Origin: Isoperla grammatica
Lineage: Eukaryota; Arthropoda; Insecta; Plecoptera; Perlodidae
Direction: 5' to 3'
Assembly (NCBI GenBank): GCA_945910005.1
Contig: OX246744.1
Span: forward strand, 38,509,700-38,573,699
Length of the DNA: 64,000 nucleotides
Of this stretch, positions 23,048 to 33,967 are shown piece by piece. The position numbers were made by a program, and so were the translations under genes. The notes beneath the pieces are model-generated. The model had not been told where the DNA came from and did not search any database. It saw only the letters and a list, made by a program, of their open reading frames with translations. Numbering within the stretch: the stretch's first letter is position 1; each line of letters opens with the position of its first letter.

Positions 23048-23270
23048 CTACTTTGTATTCATTATCCGTTCAACATCTTTAGCAATCATAGGGTACCAAA
23101 TTTCCTTTATTTCCACGCTAGGGCTACTTATGATCTTTGCACTACTGCACGCCATAATGGCCGCCTCTTTCACCTTGCGTTTTCTCATATTCCTCTCCCT
23201 CGACAAGGTGCGAGCGGAAGTCCAAACCGGGTGGTGACACCGGGAATAAACGTGATCCGCAAGTTGTGAG
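23048..23270 (-). pseudogene. Penelope-like element: C-terminal part of the GIY-YIG endonuclease region
   Basis: Read on the minus strand this stretch gives QLADHVYSRCHHPVW, RTLSRERNMRKRKVKEA and EIKEIWYPMI before a stop at 23048-23050. This is the usual end of the GIY-YIG endonuclease module of Penelope-like elements (HV...H...W, RE.....RK.KEA). It begins exactly where E1 copy 2 ends (23271). On the same strand, about 4.7 kb away, lie the YIGET start of a GIY-YIG domain and the reverse transcriptase (28027-28935). Order and orientation fit one element split by insertions. Confidence 0.65.
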
Positions 23271-24680
23271 CTAATCGCCTTTAAATCGAGATGTAGGCGC
23301 GCCACCGTCGCGACCATCATGGCCGTCCGTGCCGGGATAAACAACGCAAGGCTAACCTGTGTTCCATATGTTTCTGGAAGTAGGTTAGTGAGTTGCAGGG
23401 TGAAGGTATCTGTGATACACATTTATCACATAAACGCGTTTGTTGGGAACATACAGCGACCATTTGTCGAAGCAAATAGGATTTTAAACGGTTATCGTTT
23501 AATTTTACAGGAATAATAAGTTATTAAGTAAACGGGTACTGTAGGCAAGCATCCCTTCAGAGATCATAATTACATGCAAAAACCACATGTGATAAACGTG
23601 AATATTAACTGCACAGATAAGAACAACGAAGTTAACGTTACTTGCTCATATAAAGCAGGTTCGAGGAAGTGTTAACATGACTTTTTTCTATATGTAAGTA
23701 AGAGGCAAAGAGCTCATATTTCGGATCACAATTCCTCTTTTATCCCTTCTTCAAATTTCTTTTCATTCATTCCGGCTCTCTTTTCTACCTAAACGCCCAC
23801 CGAACTCCCACGCCTGCCCCCCCCCCCCCCCCCCCCAGTACCTCCCAAGCCCCCAAAACCAGAAATGAGTGTTCTCTACGACATAGGCCTATACTTGCTA
23901 AAGCTAAAGGTAATTGCAACGCAGCTGAATCTGATAGGCATATGCGTAATGCGTAGGCGCATGCTAAATGTTGGATTCTAAAAATAGGTTTTTAGTTGAT
24001 CATTTTGTATCAGTATAGCCTGTTATGATTATTGGTAACGGTAGTTGAGGTGTTTTATGTCTCCCACCCCCTTACACCCACATCCCACACGTACGCAATC
24101 TACACTTGAGGTTAATTTTCCTGTATAATGCTAAATATCAGTATTGGAGGTTTAAAATATCATTAAGAATTATATTTGTATCATTTGTATCATCACCCCC
24201 CAACAAAGACAATGGCCCGGATGAATAAAAGTGAGCATTACCTTATACTCGCGGAAATGTGAGCAAAACCTTCGCTTGGTAAGAATAAAAGTAGAAGCAT
24301 AAGCTTATGCTCAAGACTCATCTCGGAATTGGAGCACCTGCTCACATTCTCACCTCATGCTCACGCTTGGGAGTATTTTGTATGAATAAAGTGAAGTGTT
24401 TGCTTCTGATGTTGAGCATCCGCTTCAAAATTACTGGATCTAGTCAGTAGCAGACTCAACAGTGAGGTTGGGTTGAGTTATGACCGAATATGTGCTTCGT
24501 GTGCGGTCTGAAAAGCGATATAATCCTCGTGTCTCCTCACAATAGTGATTTTATTTTAGACATTTGTTCCTCTGTAATGAAGAAAATTTACTTTGATTGC
24601 TAATTATTTTCTTGGTGAAAGCAATTAAACTAGAGGCAGCGCCCTTTCGTCAGAGCACCGAATGAAAACTTGTCTAAGAT

Positions 24681-25150
24681 ATGGCGGATCCAGGGTTTCA
24701 AAAAGTTGATTGGATAATGGTTGGGGTGCATCAATCAACTATTTTAAAAACTCTATGGAAAGTTATGGGAAAAGTTATTGAAAAAGCCCACATTTGGATC
24801 AAATTGCCATCTACTGCTGAAAATGTCATAGACGAAGCTCAACTCCAATGGCAAAACAAATACGCATTCCCTATCGCTATAGGTGTTATTGATAGCACGC
24901 ATGTAAAGATTCTTCAACCAGCTAAGTATGGAGATAAGTACGAGAATATGAAGGGGTTTGTAAGTCTGAACGTGCAAGCTACTTGCAATGTAAAAGAAAA
25001 TATTTACTAGTGTTGACGTTAGCTGGCCCGGCTCAGTACACGATAGTAGAATATGGAAAAACACCGATATCCAAGTGAAAATGAGCAAGCTGCAAATGCT
25101 GTGGTTTTGGGAGATGATGATTACGGAATAAAACCATGGCTCATGACGCC
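24681..25150 (+). pseudogene. HARBI1-like DDE nuclease remnant
   Basis: The first frame (24681-25010, 109 codons) carries WQNKYAFPIAIGVIDSTHV with the first catalytic Asp, and KGFVSLNVQATCN. After an indel near 25000 the next frame gives VDVSWPGSVHDSRIWK with the second acidic motif, and a further segment gives LGDDDYGIKPWLMTPI, the usual GD.GY...PWL.TP block. Frameshifts, an early stop and the nested hAT MITE show it is dead. In intact elements this nuclease works with a Myb-like partner; none is seen here. Confidence 0.85.
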
Positions 25151-25179
25151 TATACTACACAGCTAGGCTAACTGGACTA

Positions 25180-25694
25180 GAGGTATGCACGGGTATACGG
25201 GCTCGGCCCGCGAGCCCAGTTACGGGCCGGGCCGGGCCTGGGCCTACATATCACTGAACGAGGAGGGATTTTTCAGGCTCTTTTAATGTTTTCATTTTGT
25301 AATCAGTAATTGAAATGAAAGAAATGTAATGTTATTTTACCAACATTTCCGAAACTTAAAACAAAACCGAAATAGTATAAACTTCCGGTCACAACATTTT
25401 TGTTGTAATTCTTTTCGTTACATACTTTCACTGGCAATAGTTACTAATTTCGTTATGATCTAATCTAATTTTTGTTCCCACCCTGTCGTTCGTATTCCTT
25501 GCCAAATACTATAAAAATCAACTTGCTGCTTTAACAGTTGAACAGGCTTTTACGGGCCAATTTACACTACAGGCGGGTCTGGGCCGGGCCCGGGCTCTGA
25601 CTAGCTTACTCACTACGGGCCGGTACGAGCCCGGGCCTGAAATACCGGGCCCGGGCCGGGCTTCTATAGTTAGGCCCGTGTAGACCTTTATAAG
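25180..25694. mobile_element. hAT-type MITE nested in the Harbinger element
   Basis: Flanked on both sides by CTGGACTA (25172-25179 and 25695-25702), an exact 8-bp duplication. Ends are GAGGTATGCACGGG and, complemented, AAAGGTCTACACGGG. GC-rich subterminal blocks (CGGGCCCGGGCCGGG and similar) enclose an AT-rich centre. Removing it rejoins the Harbinger sequence. Confidence 0.82.
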
Positions 25695-26492
25695 CTGGAC
25701 TACCGGCCGGCGAGGGAGGGGGAGGCAAAACGCATGCTTCAAGTTGCGCGCGCGATGAGAATATCGGAGCATCTGCTCCTTTTATCGGAGCACCTTCTAC
25801 GGAGTATAAGGTAAAGGTTATTCATACGAAACTGAGCAGATACTTATACTCTTACCTTATACTTGGAGCAGAAGCTTATACTTCATGCTCACACTCAAGA
25901 GCATCTACTCATGTTTTATTCATACGGCCCATTGTCACAATCCTGTTGAACCATCAAGTAAACATAATCTACCGTCCGTATATTTAGTATTTTTTACGAA
26001 ATTTATAAATTCAAAAAAAAATCCCCTCCAATATGTGAGTAGGCCTAAATGTCAATTTATGTTAGGACTACCTATGCACTTTTTTTTAGACAGCATTTAC
26101 GAAATATATTTTACAAAATGATTTATTTAATGGCACAAAATAGAAAAAATTGTGTATTTTTATAGACTGAATACCATACCAGCATGCATTTTGACACCTC
26201 GCAACTGCGTAAGCGCCGAACTCATTCGGATTTTAAACCACGTATTGAGAGAATATTTGTTTCGCTCGCCGGTTGCTACATTGTGGCATAGGTCAACAAG
26301 GTATTGATTGTCAATTTTAACATGTTTACTGCCCGACAATAATATTGATTATATAATTCACTCAAACTCTCTATCGCCGTCTATATAACACAGCGAACAC
26401 CGGCCATCATTCCGTAACCTATCCCGGCTGTACTGGTTCTCGATTTGTCCGCCAGATTTCAGCCACTTTGGATTTAAACGCGAATAGCTCAG

Positions 26493-27306
26493 AATGGTAG
26501 CTTGTCCCCGCTACCTGAGCCAGACCCTAATTATAATTGCGTCCTCTTCGGCTTGCGGTCAGTAGATAATCCCGAGGAAATGCCAATAATTCGAACAGTG
26601 AAGTGGTTATTAAATCACATTTTTTACAAATTATGTGTTTAGAAAATTATTTCTTGAAATTGTGTTTAAGTGACAGAAAATTCATTGACAAGTCTAGCGC
26701 TTTTTTGTTTGTTTTTTTAGCCCAATTTGAGCCTTATTTGATCGATTTGTGTTAATTTGACAGAAAAAAATGCGAACATTATTTGTCTTGCACACAGATC
26801 AGTGTTTGAAATGTTTTCATTTAGTATTTTGTTTTGTTACGCTATTATGGTGTGTGGTCTTTATGCGACACGGCCCTGGGTAGGGGAGGGGCGGGGGGGG
26901 GGGGGGGGAATGATACATTATCGGTTGGCAATCTTGGATTGCTGTGGAACTGTTCAGTATGGGCCTACACGCACGGGAACCTTTTCTCACCCGAGTATTT
27001 AGCAGGAGAATCATCACGCGCGGCGTTATCCATACTCAAATTGTATGTCACACTCACAAATACTTACTCAATATGAACACCACGCAGTGCTGAATGACAA
27101 AGACAAATGAACCGAAACCGTTTAACGATTCTTGCCACTTTTTCCCGAGTAAAGGGAAATCCAAACAAACCATTATTTGGGGTTTTCCATAATAGTTCCA
27201 CACATGTTTTTGATAGGATTTTCCATTTAGGCTATTTACATAAACTGTTTACTCTGGTCCCACATTAAACTTTATATTTATATTTATAAAAATAAAATAC
27301 ATAATC

Positions 27307-27404
<98 letters not shown>

Positions 27405-27426
27405 TAATAATAATATAATAATAATT

Positions 27427-27457
<31 letters not shown>

Positions 27458-27459
27458 AA

Positions 27460-27526
<67 letters not shown>

Positions 27527-28015
27527 TAACAATAAGGATTTATTTATTTATTTCATTTCATGATACATTTGTACTATACAGCGATTTTTGATTTGGCACT
27601 GAAGGAAGCTAAAGAACTCACATAAGGTAGTCTTGTGCGTGACCACAAAAACCACACACCATAATAGCGAAACAAAACAAAATACCAAATGTAAACATTT
27701 CAAACACGGATCTATGTGCAAGACAAATAATATTCGTATTTTTGTCTGTCAAATTGACACAAATTGATCAAATAGGCTCAATTTGGGCTAAAAAAACAAA
27801 CAAAAAAGCGCTAGATTTGTCTATGAATTATCTGTCACTTGAACACAATTTCAAGAAATAACTGTTTAAACACATAATTTGTAAAACATGTGATTTAATT
27901 AACCACTTCACTGATTGAATTATTGGCATTTTCTCGGGATTATCTGTTGACTGCAAGCCGAAGCGGAAGCAATTATAATTAGGGTCTGGCTCAGGTAGCG
28001 GGGACAAGCTACCAT
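26493..28015. mobile_element. Foldback element with about 375-bp inverted arms
   Basis: Arms 26493-26866 and 27641-28015 are inverted copies with high identity, starting AATGGTAGCTTGTCCCCGC at both ends. Between them lie a poly(G) tract (about 26889-26908) and a long AAT microsatellite. No transposase is visible and no clear target duplication was found. It sits between the YIGET part of the Penelope-like element and E1 copy 2. Confidence 0.75.
27308..27535. repeat. (AAT)n microsatellite
   Basis: About 225 bp of AAT/TAA repeat with minor interruptions, at the centre of the foldback element. Confidence 0.95.
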
Positions 28016-28026
28016 TGGGCCGACTA

Positions 28027-28935
28027 TAGTAACCCTTTTGTTCCGAACATTGTTCTGGTTTGCAGTGGTCGTTAAGTTTCTCCAATATATAATTCCCCAC
28101 ACTGACACGTGATGGAATATACACAACACATATATTCTTGAACCTTATTCTCCGGTTTGTTTTTAATGAAAACATTTCGTAGGCAACCATAAGACTTGAA
28201 TACCGTTCTTATCTCCGCTACTTGCGGGACATATTGGATAGCTACCGTAGCCAAGAGGGTTATTCCTCTCCATTCCGACACCCTCACCTTTGCGACTAGA
28301 ACCTCCACTTAACACCCTGTCTATGACCTCCGGAGGATACCCATTAAGTAAAAAAGCGGATTTGAGATGATCCAGATCTCCTTCAAGCACTTTAGCGTTG
28401 GAACAAACTGTCCTCGCTCTTTGGCTCAGACATTTAATAACCCCCTCTTTCACATGCCTGGGTGGTTAGACAAGTAGTGAATGTACTGATTCGTATGCGT
28501 GGGTTTCCTATAGATCCCAGTAACAAGACGGCCAGATCGATTCTCAACCTCTACATCAAGAAACGGAATTTTGTTGTTATCCTCAACTTCTAACGTAAAC
28601 TTAATGTGTGGGTCTATATCATTAATATAACTGAGAAATATGTCAAGTGAAGGTCTTCCGTGTTCCCATATGCTAAACACATCGTCAACGTATCTCTTCC
28701 AGACCTTAGGCTTATGTATCAATCCACTCGTCATAACACCCCGTTCTAAGTCGCCCTCATCCATAAACAGGTTGCTAAGAATAGGAGAAAGGCAGCTACC
28801 CATTGCAAGGCCTTCTGTTTGTTTATAAAATTCCGTTTTGAATTGGAAATAGTTCGACTCCAGGCAGAGGGTCAACAACTCCATTATAGTATCTATAGAT
28901 AACGATGTTCTCTCACGCAGCGACTCGTCATTCCC
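28027..28935 (-). pseudogene. Penelope-like element: reverse transcriptase C-terminal half and start of GIY-YIG
   Basis: Read on the minus strand from about 28935: LRERTSLS, then FYKQTEGLAMGSCLSP, KRYVDDVFSIW with the catalytic YVDD, IPFLDVEVENRSG and YRKPTHTNQYIHY, ending near 28450. Further frames give the thumb/linker (NGYPPEVIDRV) and CCVYSITCQCGELYIGET, the opening of a GIY-YIG endonuclease, followed in frame by TAA where glycine of GETGR is expected, then RPLQTR. Frameshifts near 28450 and 28300 and that stop show it is inactive. Penelope-like elements copy themselves with RT plus GIY-YIG nuclease. The RT N-terminal half is absent or unrecognisable beyond 28940. The remainder of the nuclease is at 23048-23270. 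Confidence 0.85.
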
Positions 28936-30706
28936 AAGGTGGCGCTACACAATCACTAGGTCGAGGCCCCATATCACGTAGGTCTCCTAGTCTATATGTA
29001 TGAAAGATTCACACATCCACGACATATTACCGTGATAGCTGGCGGCTTTTGGGTTCTCATCAGGGGGTTGAGTGTTACAAGTTGTCAGGTATTGTGAGAG
29101 CTGAGTGAACAGTGGCCGGAGTCTCCTCGCTATCGGGAGAATATAACTATGCGACAGGGGGCGGAACGAAATACAGTGAACACGGCCTAATTTGTGGTCT
29201 TGCATATTGCCAACCCTCAACCACATCTATCTATCTCAGGACAACGTCATGCAAGTGACAATTATTTATAATGCATTAAATAGATCTCACTTGCTGCCAG
29301 AGTTATTAATTATTATAGATGACCAATGGCGACTATGGTGATGGCAGAAGCAGAAAAGAATAACCCGATAATAAGAGGTGGGGGCGAGAAGTTAAAGAAA
29401 CGAGACTAGAAACAATACCAATGTAAAACAATGTCGTTTTACAAATATAATAATATGTATAGTTGGTAAGATTGTATTGCTTGTTCCAAGCGAAACTGTA
29501 TGTCAATTGAAAAAAAAATGAATTGACAATTCCCCCCCCCCCCCCCACCCTGGGATCAGAGCTGAAAAAGATAGGGATAAGTAGGACGTAGAGAGGATGA
29601 AAAGGTAAAGGGGAGGATTTCGTCAGGCTCCTCCCCCTCGACCTGTCCGGCCGGCTAGGGTGCGCCTATACCAGAAGCCGGCCGTCAGCATAGCCCTCAG
29701 GGTCCACTAGCCCACTTCACTTAGTACTCACCTTAGTACCTTAGTAGTTCACCTCGTACTTCAGTCCACTTTTTTATTATCAAAAAAATTAATAAAAACA
29801 TGTAATCACAATTCTACCACACAGACCAGCCTAGGCCAGGCAGGGCTACAATTAATTACCCTTCAAGGAGAACAACCCAAGAGCATGTTAACGGGATGGC
29901 AAGAACGGGATTCTTTTTATGAAACAGGTGGTGTGAAGGAGAATGCAACAATGTCATTCGTGTCATGTACACTTTACTTGCTTAAGACATTATATGAAGG
30001 TTACACATAAGGTAGGTATCAAAATAATTAATATCAAATATAAATCAACAAGCATTGAAAACATTCAATATTGGGCCCAGCTCAGTTAGCTTAGTTGTAA
30101 AATCTACCATCTACATAGAAATTAATAATAACACAATGCACACACACGTTGTGAACACAGTTAAACGAGAATAACATATGTTTTTAAAAAAGCATTGAAA
30201 GCATAAAATATAACTTGTTAAGTAAAGAAATTACCATAGTTATACACAAAAGAGGTCAACATATCACTTAGGCTAGCGCAAATACAATCAGAATAATGCA
30301 ATACGTGCACTCGTGGTCAATGGTCTCAAGAATACATTGAATCTAACAGAATGATTACAACTGAATGCATTCAATATCTGTTGTCAAGATGAAGAAATAT
30401 GGTAAATAAACTAAATTAACATTTCACATACTTAATGAGAACACAATAAGAACAATGCACCTGTGCAATACATGCACGCACACCTTGACAACACAGACTC
30501 CAGTTTACATTTCATCTAGATGAATGATTATACCAATATATACAAACAATTGAGGTGATTACTTGAAAGTAGTAAATAGTTGTTCAATGCGAGCCATGTT
30601 CAACAAGGATATTAGTGGGTAGCTTGTCAGGCTGCCTAACTGATGAACACCCACCTCGGGCCAGAGACAAAACAGAGCCAAGAACGTAACTGACCACTTA
30701 CTAATA
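28936..30706. other. Intergenic; no gene seen
   Basis: Contains a poly(C) run (about 29533-29546) and otherwise unremarkable AT-rich sequence with loosely repeated ACACAATGCAC segments (30130-30480). No supported gene or mobile element boundary. Confidence 0.35.
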
Positions 30707-30870
30707 TACTTGGCCCAAGAACCTTACATATGCTTTCGTCACAGGCGAGGCACTCATAGCCAACCAGCGAACCGCCCGAGACACAACCGCGCAAATACCG
30801 ATCGCTGATTGGCTACGAACCCGTCGCCTGTGATGAAAGCATATTGTGTAAGGTAGTGTTGGGCCAACTA
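30707..30870 (-). mobile_element. Palindromic MITE (TA-flanked), copy 1
   Basis: Inverted arms: left TTGGCCCAAGAACCTTAC and ATGCTTTCGTCACAGGCGA; the complemented right end gives TTGGCCCAACACTACCTTAC and ATGCTTTCATCACAGGCGA. TA bounds both ends. A related half-copy is at 39313-39460. No coding capacity; TA-flanked palindromes suggest Tc1/mariner-type mobilisation. Confidence 0.65.
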
Positions 30871-30955
30871 TACATGGCTGGGTTTAGTATTTTCTCTGCA
30901 CTCGTCGAGTGCAACGTGGTATAACGGTATACATGTTGAAACCCAACTGCCCGGA

Positions 30956-32819
30956 TCACACTTCCAAGATGGCCGCCCGACACGTCAGATCGCCGTTTTG
31001 GAGAAACAGGTCAAGACATTCCCCTTTCACGCTCACACAGTTGGATGAACTGAACATGTCTTCGACGCTCTCGACGTCGGAACAGAGATTCCTGCAGTAA
31101 GTAAGGCGCATGTCTTCCATGAGAAGCGTGAGTTCGAACCTGAACGCGTGCCTGTCCTCGGGCGCGCCCACGTACCTGACGGCCGCCCGGAACGTGCGCC
31201 CCTCCCCGTTGTACCCGCGATGTAGCGTGAACACTCTGCCGTGCGCCGCGAGCACGTCCGTGAGCAAGAGTCCGCGCCGCTGCACAAACGTGCGTGGCAG
31301 GTCGGGCCACGTCCGGTCCGCGTGGGCCGAGAGGGCGTGGCCCAGCATCGCTTCGGGCCGGCCCCTCCAACCGCCGCACGCCAGGGGACAGTCATAGATG
31401 CGGCGGGGACAGACCGCGCCATGTCCCCCCAGCTCGCACGCGGGCATGAGCAGCAGGCATTCCGTGCACGGTAGCCGGATGTCGGCACTCAGACCCTCCA
31501 GTGCCAGATTCCTCCCAGCGGAGAACTGTCCGCGACACAGCGGACAAACTGTGATCCTGTCGTCAGACCAGCAAGCGTTACACAGGCTGTGCCCCGCGGT
31601 GCACTGACGTATCGGTGCGCACATGTCCTTTAAACACAGGACACTCCAGGTTCCGCATTATGATCTGCCTCAAATCCGTTATGTCTTCCCCCACCTTTTC
31701 ATCAATGCCTATCCCGTGCTGCGCTGAAGGTGTGACGATTGACGTGACCAACAGTAGTGAATATGTTTTAGCAGAAGCTACCTGTTGAACCACCAGCCCC
31801 GGTGACTTCGGCAATAGAGTCGCCACCGAGAGGTTATTCTCCTCCTGACCCAGTTCATAACCTGTTCCTAGGCCACACACAAACACATCCCCTGCCCATG
31901 TCAACACCGCAGTGTGGAGACATCCAGCGATAACCTGGGAGACAGTCTGGTCCTCGAGGCCAATCATTCTAGTGGGGGCGGATCTGTCGGTTGCATCACC
32001 AGTACCCAACTGTCCTATACAATTATTACCCCAAGCCCAGGTCGTTCCATCGACTCCGAGGGCCAAATTGTGGTGTGACCCGCAGGACACGGCAGCCACG
32101 GCTGTTGACGGCACAGATACTCGTGTAAAGCTGGACACGCTATCCACTGTACCACTCCCAAGTTGACCCCACCAATTCCACCCAGTCATCAAGAGGACCC
32201 CAGAGGCCGAGACAAGAGCTGTATGGGCCGCACCACACGATATGTCAACGATTGCCTCGGGGAGGTTGGGCACGCGAGTGAATGAGGTTAGCTGGTTTGT
32301 ATGACCGAGTCCTAGTTGACCGTAGGCGTTGTATCCACACACCCAGACCTCACCGCCTGTTGCAAGAACGACCATGTGGTACCCCCCAGCAAATACCTCC
32401 TTGATGGGCGGCAGACCGGCAACCAGGACGGGTGTGGGGGTGTTACGGGTGTGACCGAGGCCAAGCTGACCGTCGTCATTCCGCCCACACGAATACACCT
32501 CACCCTTGTCAGTGAGGAACACGGTGTATCTACCTCCACAAGCAGCCTGGGTTATCCTAACAGTGCTGAGAGTGTCAACAAGCCTCGGCTCAGCGACCGA
32601 GCCTTCGTTCTTCATCCGTCCTGTGTCTTGTGTTATACAAAAGGTGTAGACGCGGCCAGACTCGCAGACAACTGCAGAGTGGTCAAAGCCGCAAGACACC
32701 TGAACGACGGTCTCGTCTTGAGAGAACGACACAATGCTAGATCCAGCAAGCAGGTCTCCATTAGACACCAGGACACCAGGCTTGGTTATAACGAACTGAG
32801 CGTCATCGTTTTCAGCCAT
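30956..32819 (-). pseudogene. RCC1-propeller / RING / SINA protein, copy 2, frameshifted in the RING
   Basis: Minus-strand paralogue of 3422-5356, with ATG at 32819 preceded by the same acceptor-like sequence. RCC1 repeats run to about 31690. At about 31633-31637 a net 2-nt deletion relative to copy 1 (CCTGTGTTT versus CCCGTCTGTTT) shifts the frame after the first RING cysteine, leading to a stop near 31578. The RING-SINA part stays open in the other frame (MCAPIRQC onward) to TGA at 30956. No other lesion is seen, so it is either a very young pseudogene or a sequencing or assembly error. The RING and early SINA region is about 95 percent identical to copy 1 and the propeller about 83 percent, by eye. 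The last 50 or so residues differ strongly and end earlier (AAILEV). Confidence 0.85.
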
Positions 32820-33078
32820 TCTGCAACAAAACGAGATGTTGGACACAGAAGGGGACTTGAGTTAGAGTGGGGTGATGATTCCCAGATAAATAACAAACTC
32901 AAAAATCTTTATTGTTTGTGAGCAGAGCACATTTAAATTTTTTTTTTTTTTTATCTGTACACCTTGTTCCAACATTGTCAGGTAAGGGGGTGTTGCCACC
33001 AAATACTAGGGCATTCAGGAATCAGCACCAGTCTGCCAGTCTTGATGCATCATCTTCTTCATCTCCTTCAGCTCCTAA

Positions 33079-33335
33079 TCACCAATTGTTCTCCTCCCTC
33101 TCCTTTCGTCCAGCCAGCTCTCTCCATCTAGCTCTGTCCTCCCACCATCTCTCCAACTCAACCACCGTCCATTCTTCTCCTCTTGCTTCCACGTCCTGTA
33201 TTATTTGGTCCAGCCATCTGTCCCGTGGTCTTCCTACTCTTCTCTTCTTATAAGTTTTCTCAAATGTCTGTCTTGGTATGCTCTTTTCATTCATTCTCTT
33301 AAGGTGGCCAAACCATTTTAATCTGTCTCCATTTT
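33079..33335 (-). mobile_element. LINE 3'-end fragment
   Basis: Minus-strand frame reading GDRLKWFGHLKRM, then RRVGRPRDRWLDQI and WEDRARWREL, which is the conserved C-terminal tail of many RTE-like LINE polyproteins. It is cut at its 5' side (about 33335) and ends in a stop at 33079, with GATGAAGAAGATGATG-type sequence beyond. It lies just upstream of RCC1 copy 2 and may have replaced part of its 5' region. Confidence 0.75.
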
Positions 33336-33967
33336 AAATTAAAATAAACATTTTAATTCATGAATAGAGTCTATTTATACCATTTTCACAATAACAAATC
33401 GGGAATACAGGAAGAGTAATAAGACCCAATTAGCTGTGGACAAAGTTGGTCATTTAGGTATTCCTCTATGCTGTAGAAAGCAATGCAAATTAGAATTGTT
33501 TAATTTTGGTCTTGAGAGTCCAATTAGTGAGCAATCTTTTACTTCGATTAGTAAGAGGTTACAAAAGGATAGTTGTATATGGTGCAAATTAAATTAGGAT
33601 AGTTAATTATTCATTAGTGTTATGAATTTGCTTTTGTATTCTTGTATTGTGACTATAAATTTCGTTATTCTTTTTAAAATGTTGTACGTTACATTTGATG
33701 TGTAGGAACGAAACAAAAATTATTATAAAAATTACTTTTTTACTATAAATTGTTATTTTTGTCACCACAAAACAACACCTGTAAAAAACAAAAATCTCTT
33801 GACAAGAATCTAAAAATATATTGTAAGTAAAAAGATAGTATCAGTAGCTTTTTAAAAATAGGTTTACAATGGTCGCTGGATTTTGCAAGGGAAATTGCTC
33901 GATTGCTCTTTTTCGACCTTTGATTCATTTCCCTAGAATTCATTACCGCCTTTCATTCTGGAATTAA
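33336..33967. other. Intergenic; no gene seen
   Basis: Very AT-rich sequence without a supported feature. Confidence 0.4.

Larger units (their letters stand above)
24214..25930 (+). mobile_element. PIF/Harbinger DNA transposon, decayed
   Basis: Terminal inverted repeats GGCCCGGATGAATAAAA and, complemented at the right, GGGCCGTATGAATAAAA. Flanking triplets are AAT (24211-24213) and ATT (25931-25933). The empty site in E1 copy 1 reads ATT followed by GTCACAATTC on that strand, so this insertion duplicated 3 bp, as PIF/Harbinger elements do. Both subterminal regions carry related motifs with GAGCAKMWGCTTATACT. The element encodes remnants of a HARBI1-like transposase and was itself hit by a hAT MITE at 25180-25694. 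Confidence 0.85.
23271..26487 (-). mobile_element. E1 repeat, copy 2, carrying a nested Harbinger element
   Basis: Inverted copy of 9062-10540, expanded to 3.2 kb because a Harbinger element is inserted at 24214-25930. Ends are CTAATCGCCTTTAAAT (left) and, complemented at the right, CTATTCGCGTTTAAAT. It interrupts the GIY-YIG part of a Penelope-like element. The poly(C) tract at 23818-23836 corresponds to the poly(G) of copy 1. Confidence 0.75.

Noticed and set aside
9062..26487. A single 17-kb giant transposon (Polinton-like) bounded by E1 inverted copies
   Set aside because: Each E1 copy has its own short inverted ends and no virus-like or integrase genes lie between; two separate insertions explain it better.
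29030..29080. CTGATGAG on the minus strand as a hammerhead ribozyme of the Penelope-like element
   Set aside because: The conserved GAAA after stem II is missing and no closing stems were found.
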